This document shows positions 6,454-7,497 of a stretch of 7,497 bases of DNA, in pieces. Origin of the DNA: Roseibacillus sp. (GTDB taxonomy: Bacteria; Verrucomicrobiota; Verrucomicrobiae; Verrucomicrobiales; Akkermansiaceae); the NCBI GenBank assembly GCA_002723015.1, contig PBNG01000010.1, forward strand, positions 5,016-12,512. The letters run 5' to 3'. A program made the translations under genes and the position numbers. Each line of letters starts with the position of its first letter. Positions within the stretch are counted from its first letter, which is position 1. Below the pieces are notes generated by a model. The model saw only the letters and a list, made by a program, of their open reading frames with translations, did no database searches and was not told the DNA's origin.

Positions 6454-7497
6454 CTAGAGATAATCGTTAAGGAGGTTTTCCAGCATTTCCTGACGCCCAC
6501 TCTCGAGGAGCGGAGGGTTAATTCCCAGCGCATAGGCATCCAAGGAATCAAGACTCGCTTGCCCTGATTCTATTTCTGCTCCGACTCCAGAGTCAAAGGA
6601 TTGGTAGCGTGCACGGACGAATTCATCGAAACGCCCATCAGCAATGATCCGGGCCGCGATCTTGAGTCCCCTGGCAAAGGCATCCATACCGCCGACATGG
6701 GCGTGGAAGAGATCTTCCGGAAGGTGAGACTCTCTCCGCCTCTTGGCGTCGAAGTTCAATCCCCCGGTGGTGAAGCCCGCACCATCGTTCATCTTGAGAA
6801 CCCTGAGCATGACATTGGCACACTGATAGATGTTGGTAGGGAACTGGTCAGTATCCCATCCAATCAGCTGATCTCCCCGATTCGCATCAATGGAACCCAG
6901 GGCTCCGGCGGCAGATGCGACGTCCAGTTCGTGCTCCATGGTGTGGCCGGCGAGCTCTGCATGATTGGTCTCGATATTGAGTTTGAGATGATCCATCAGG
7001 TCATACTCCCTCAGAAAGTTCAGACATGCCGCCGCATCCGAGTCATACTGATGGGTGGAAGGCTCCCGCGGTTTCGGCTCAATGTAGAATTGCCCGGTAA
7101 ATCCGATCTTTTTGGCATGATCAACGGCCATGTGCAGAAGCCGGGCAAGATGATCCAGCTCGCGCTTCATGTCCGTATTGATCAGGGAGGCGTAACCTTC
7201 CCGGCCACCCCAGAATACATAGCCCTCACCTCCGAGCGCATGAGTCGCCTCCAGAGCGTGTTTCACCTGGCTTCCGGCATATGAAAACACATCGGCGCTC
7301 GGTGACGTGGCTGCACCCTGTGCATAGCGAGGGTGCGCAAAAAGACATGCCGTTCCCCAGAGCAATTTTTTTCCACTACTGTTCTGAGCGCCCTGCAATT
7401 CCGCAGTAACACGCTCAAGATTCGAATGTGTCTCAGCCCAGCTGGATCCCTCGGGAGAAACGTCTCGATCATGAAAGCAATAGAAATCGATCTGGCT
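6454..7497 (-). CDS. xylA: Xylose isomerase (class II), 5' truncated by the window edge
   Basis: The visible 347 residues are the C-terminal part of D-xylose isomerase, which interconverts D-xylose and D-xylulose in the cytoplasm using two divalent metal ions. The frame is open to the window edge: the first visible residues include [13 protein letters not shown], the catalytic His (fragment residue 9) and Asp (12) motif. By comparison with E. coli XylA, about 92 N-terminal residues are missing. Downstream motifs are KLLWGTA (44-50), VFWGGREGY (94-102), IEPKPREP (139-146, E140 and K142), NIETNHA (174-180, E176 and H179), SIDANRGD (202-209, D204), GWDTDQFP (213-220, D215 and D217), LNFDAKRRR (248-256, D250), and a C-terminal [15 protein letters not shown]. 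All metal-binding residues are retained, so the enzyme should be active. The long-form motifs place it in class II. It probably opens the xylose operon, with its promoter outside the window. Confidence 0.97.
   Translation of the reverse strand, partial: SQIDFYCFHDRDVSPEGSSWAETHSNLERVTAELQGAQNSSGKKLLWGTACLFAHPRYAQGAATSPSADVFSYAGSQVKHALEATHALGGEGYVFWGGREGYASLINTDMKRELDHLARLLHMAVDHAKKIGFTGQFYIEPKPREPSTHQYDSDAAACLNFLREYDLMDHLKLNIETNHAELAGHTMEHELDVASAAGALGSIDANRGDQLIGWDTDQFPTNIYQCANVMLRVLKMNDGAGFTTGGLNFDAKRRRESHLPEDLFHAHVGGMDAFARGLKIAARIIADGRFDEFVRARYQSFDSGVGAEIESGQASLDSLDAYALGINPPLLESGRQEMLENLLNDYL

Noticed and set aside
6601..7284. A 227-codon open frame on the plus strand
   Set aside because: It is antisense to xylose isomerase, whose catalytic motifs are all intact.

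Overview
The window reads as one stretch of a bacterial chromosome carrying a carbohydrate-catabolism cluster. All six recognisable genes lie on the minus strand, so transcription runs from position 7497 towards position 1. Base composition is moderately GC-rich and even across the genes. The mix of family members suggests a member of the PVC group, most likely Verrucomicrobiota: a secreted ThuA-domain protein, two Gfo/Idh/MocA dehydrogenases, a 350-residue sugar phosphate isomerase/epimerase-type TIM barrel, and a xylulokinase of the animal XYLB type. No rRNA or other marker gene is present, so the assignment is an inference.

Layout in transcription order. (1) Positions 7497-6454 hold the C-terminal 347 residues of a class II xylose isomerase (xylA), whose start lies beyond the window edge. 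(2) Positions 6453-5995 form a 459-base intergenic region. It holds two diverged copies of a 74-base inverted-repeat element whose starts are 185 bases apart, a 15-base perfect palindrome, and a perfect TATAAT hexamer about 60 bases before the next gene. (3) Positions 5994-4420 encode xylulokinase. (4) Positions 4394-3342 encode the TIM-barrel isomerase/epimerase. (5) Positions 3321-2245 and 2188-1028 encode two unrelated-looking Gfo/Idh/MocA oxidoreductases. (6) Positions 920-21 encode an exported ThuA-domain protein. Gaps inside the xylulokinase-to-oxidoreductase block are 25, 20 and 56 bases, which fits one operon. The gap before thuA is 107 bases.

How the genes may work together. XylA and xylulokinase form the standard route D-xylose to D-xylulose to D-xylulose 5-phosphate, feeding the pentose phosphate pathway. 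The other four genes are the families usually found together in oxidation-based handling of glycosides or unusual sugars: NAD(P)-dependent oxidation or reduction of a sugar hydroxyl, TIM-barrel isomerisation or elimination, and a ThuA-type accessory. A plausible reading is that a xylose-containing or xylose-like compound is processed by these enzymes and its pentose enters the XylA/XylB route. No transporter, glycosidase or regulator is visible, so the substrate remains open.

The least ordinary sequence is the xylA-xylulokinase intergenic region. The 74-base repeat pair looks like a dispersed, structure-forming element. The copy next to xylA can also pair in a pseudoknot-like arrangement directly after the xylA stop codon.
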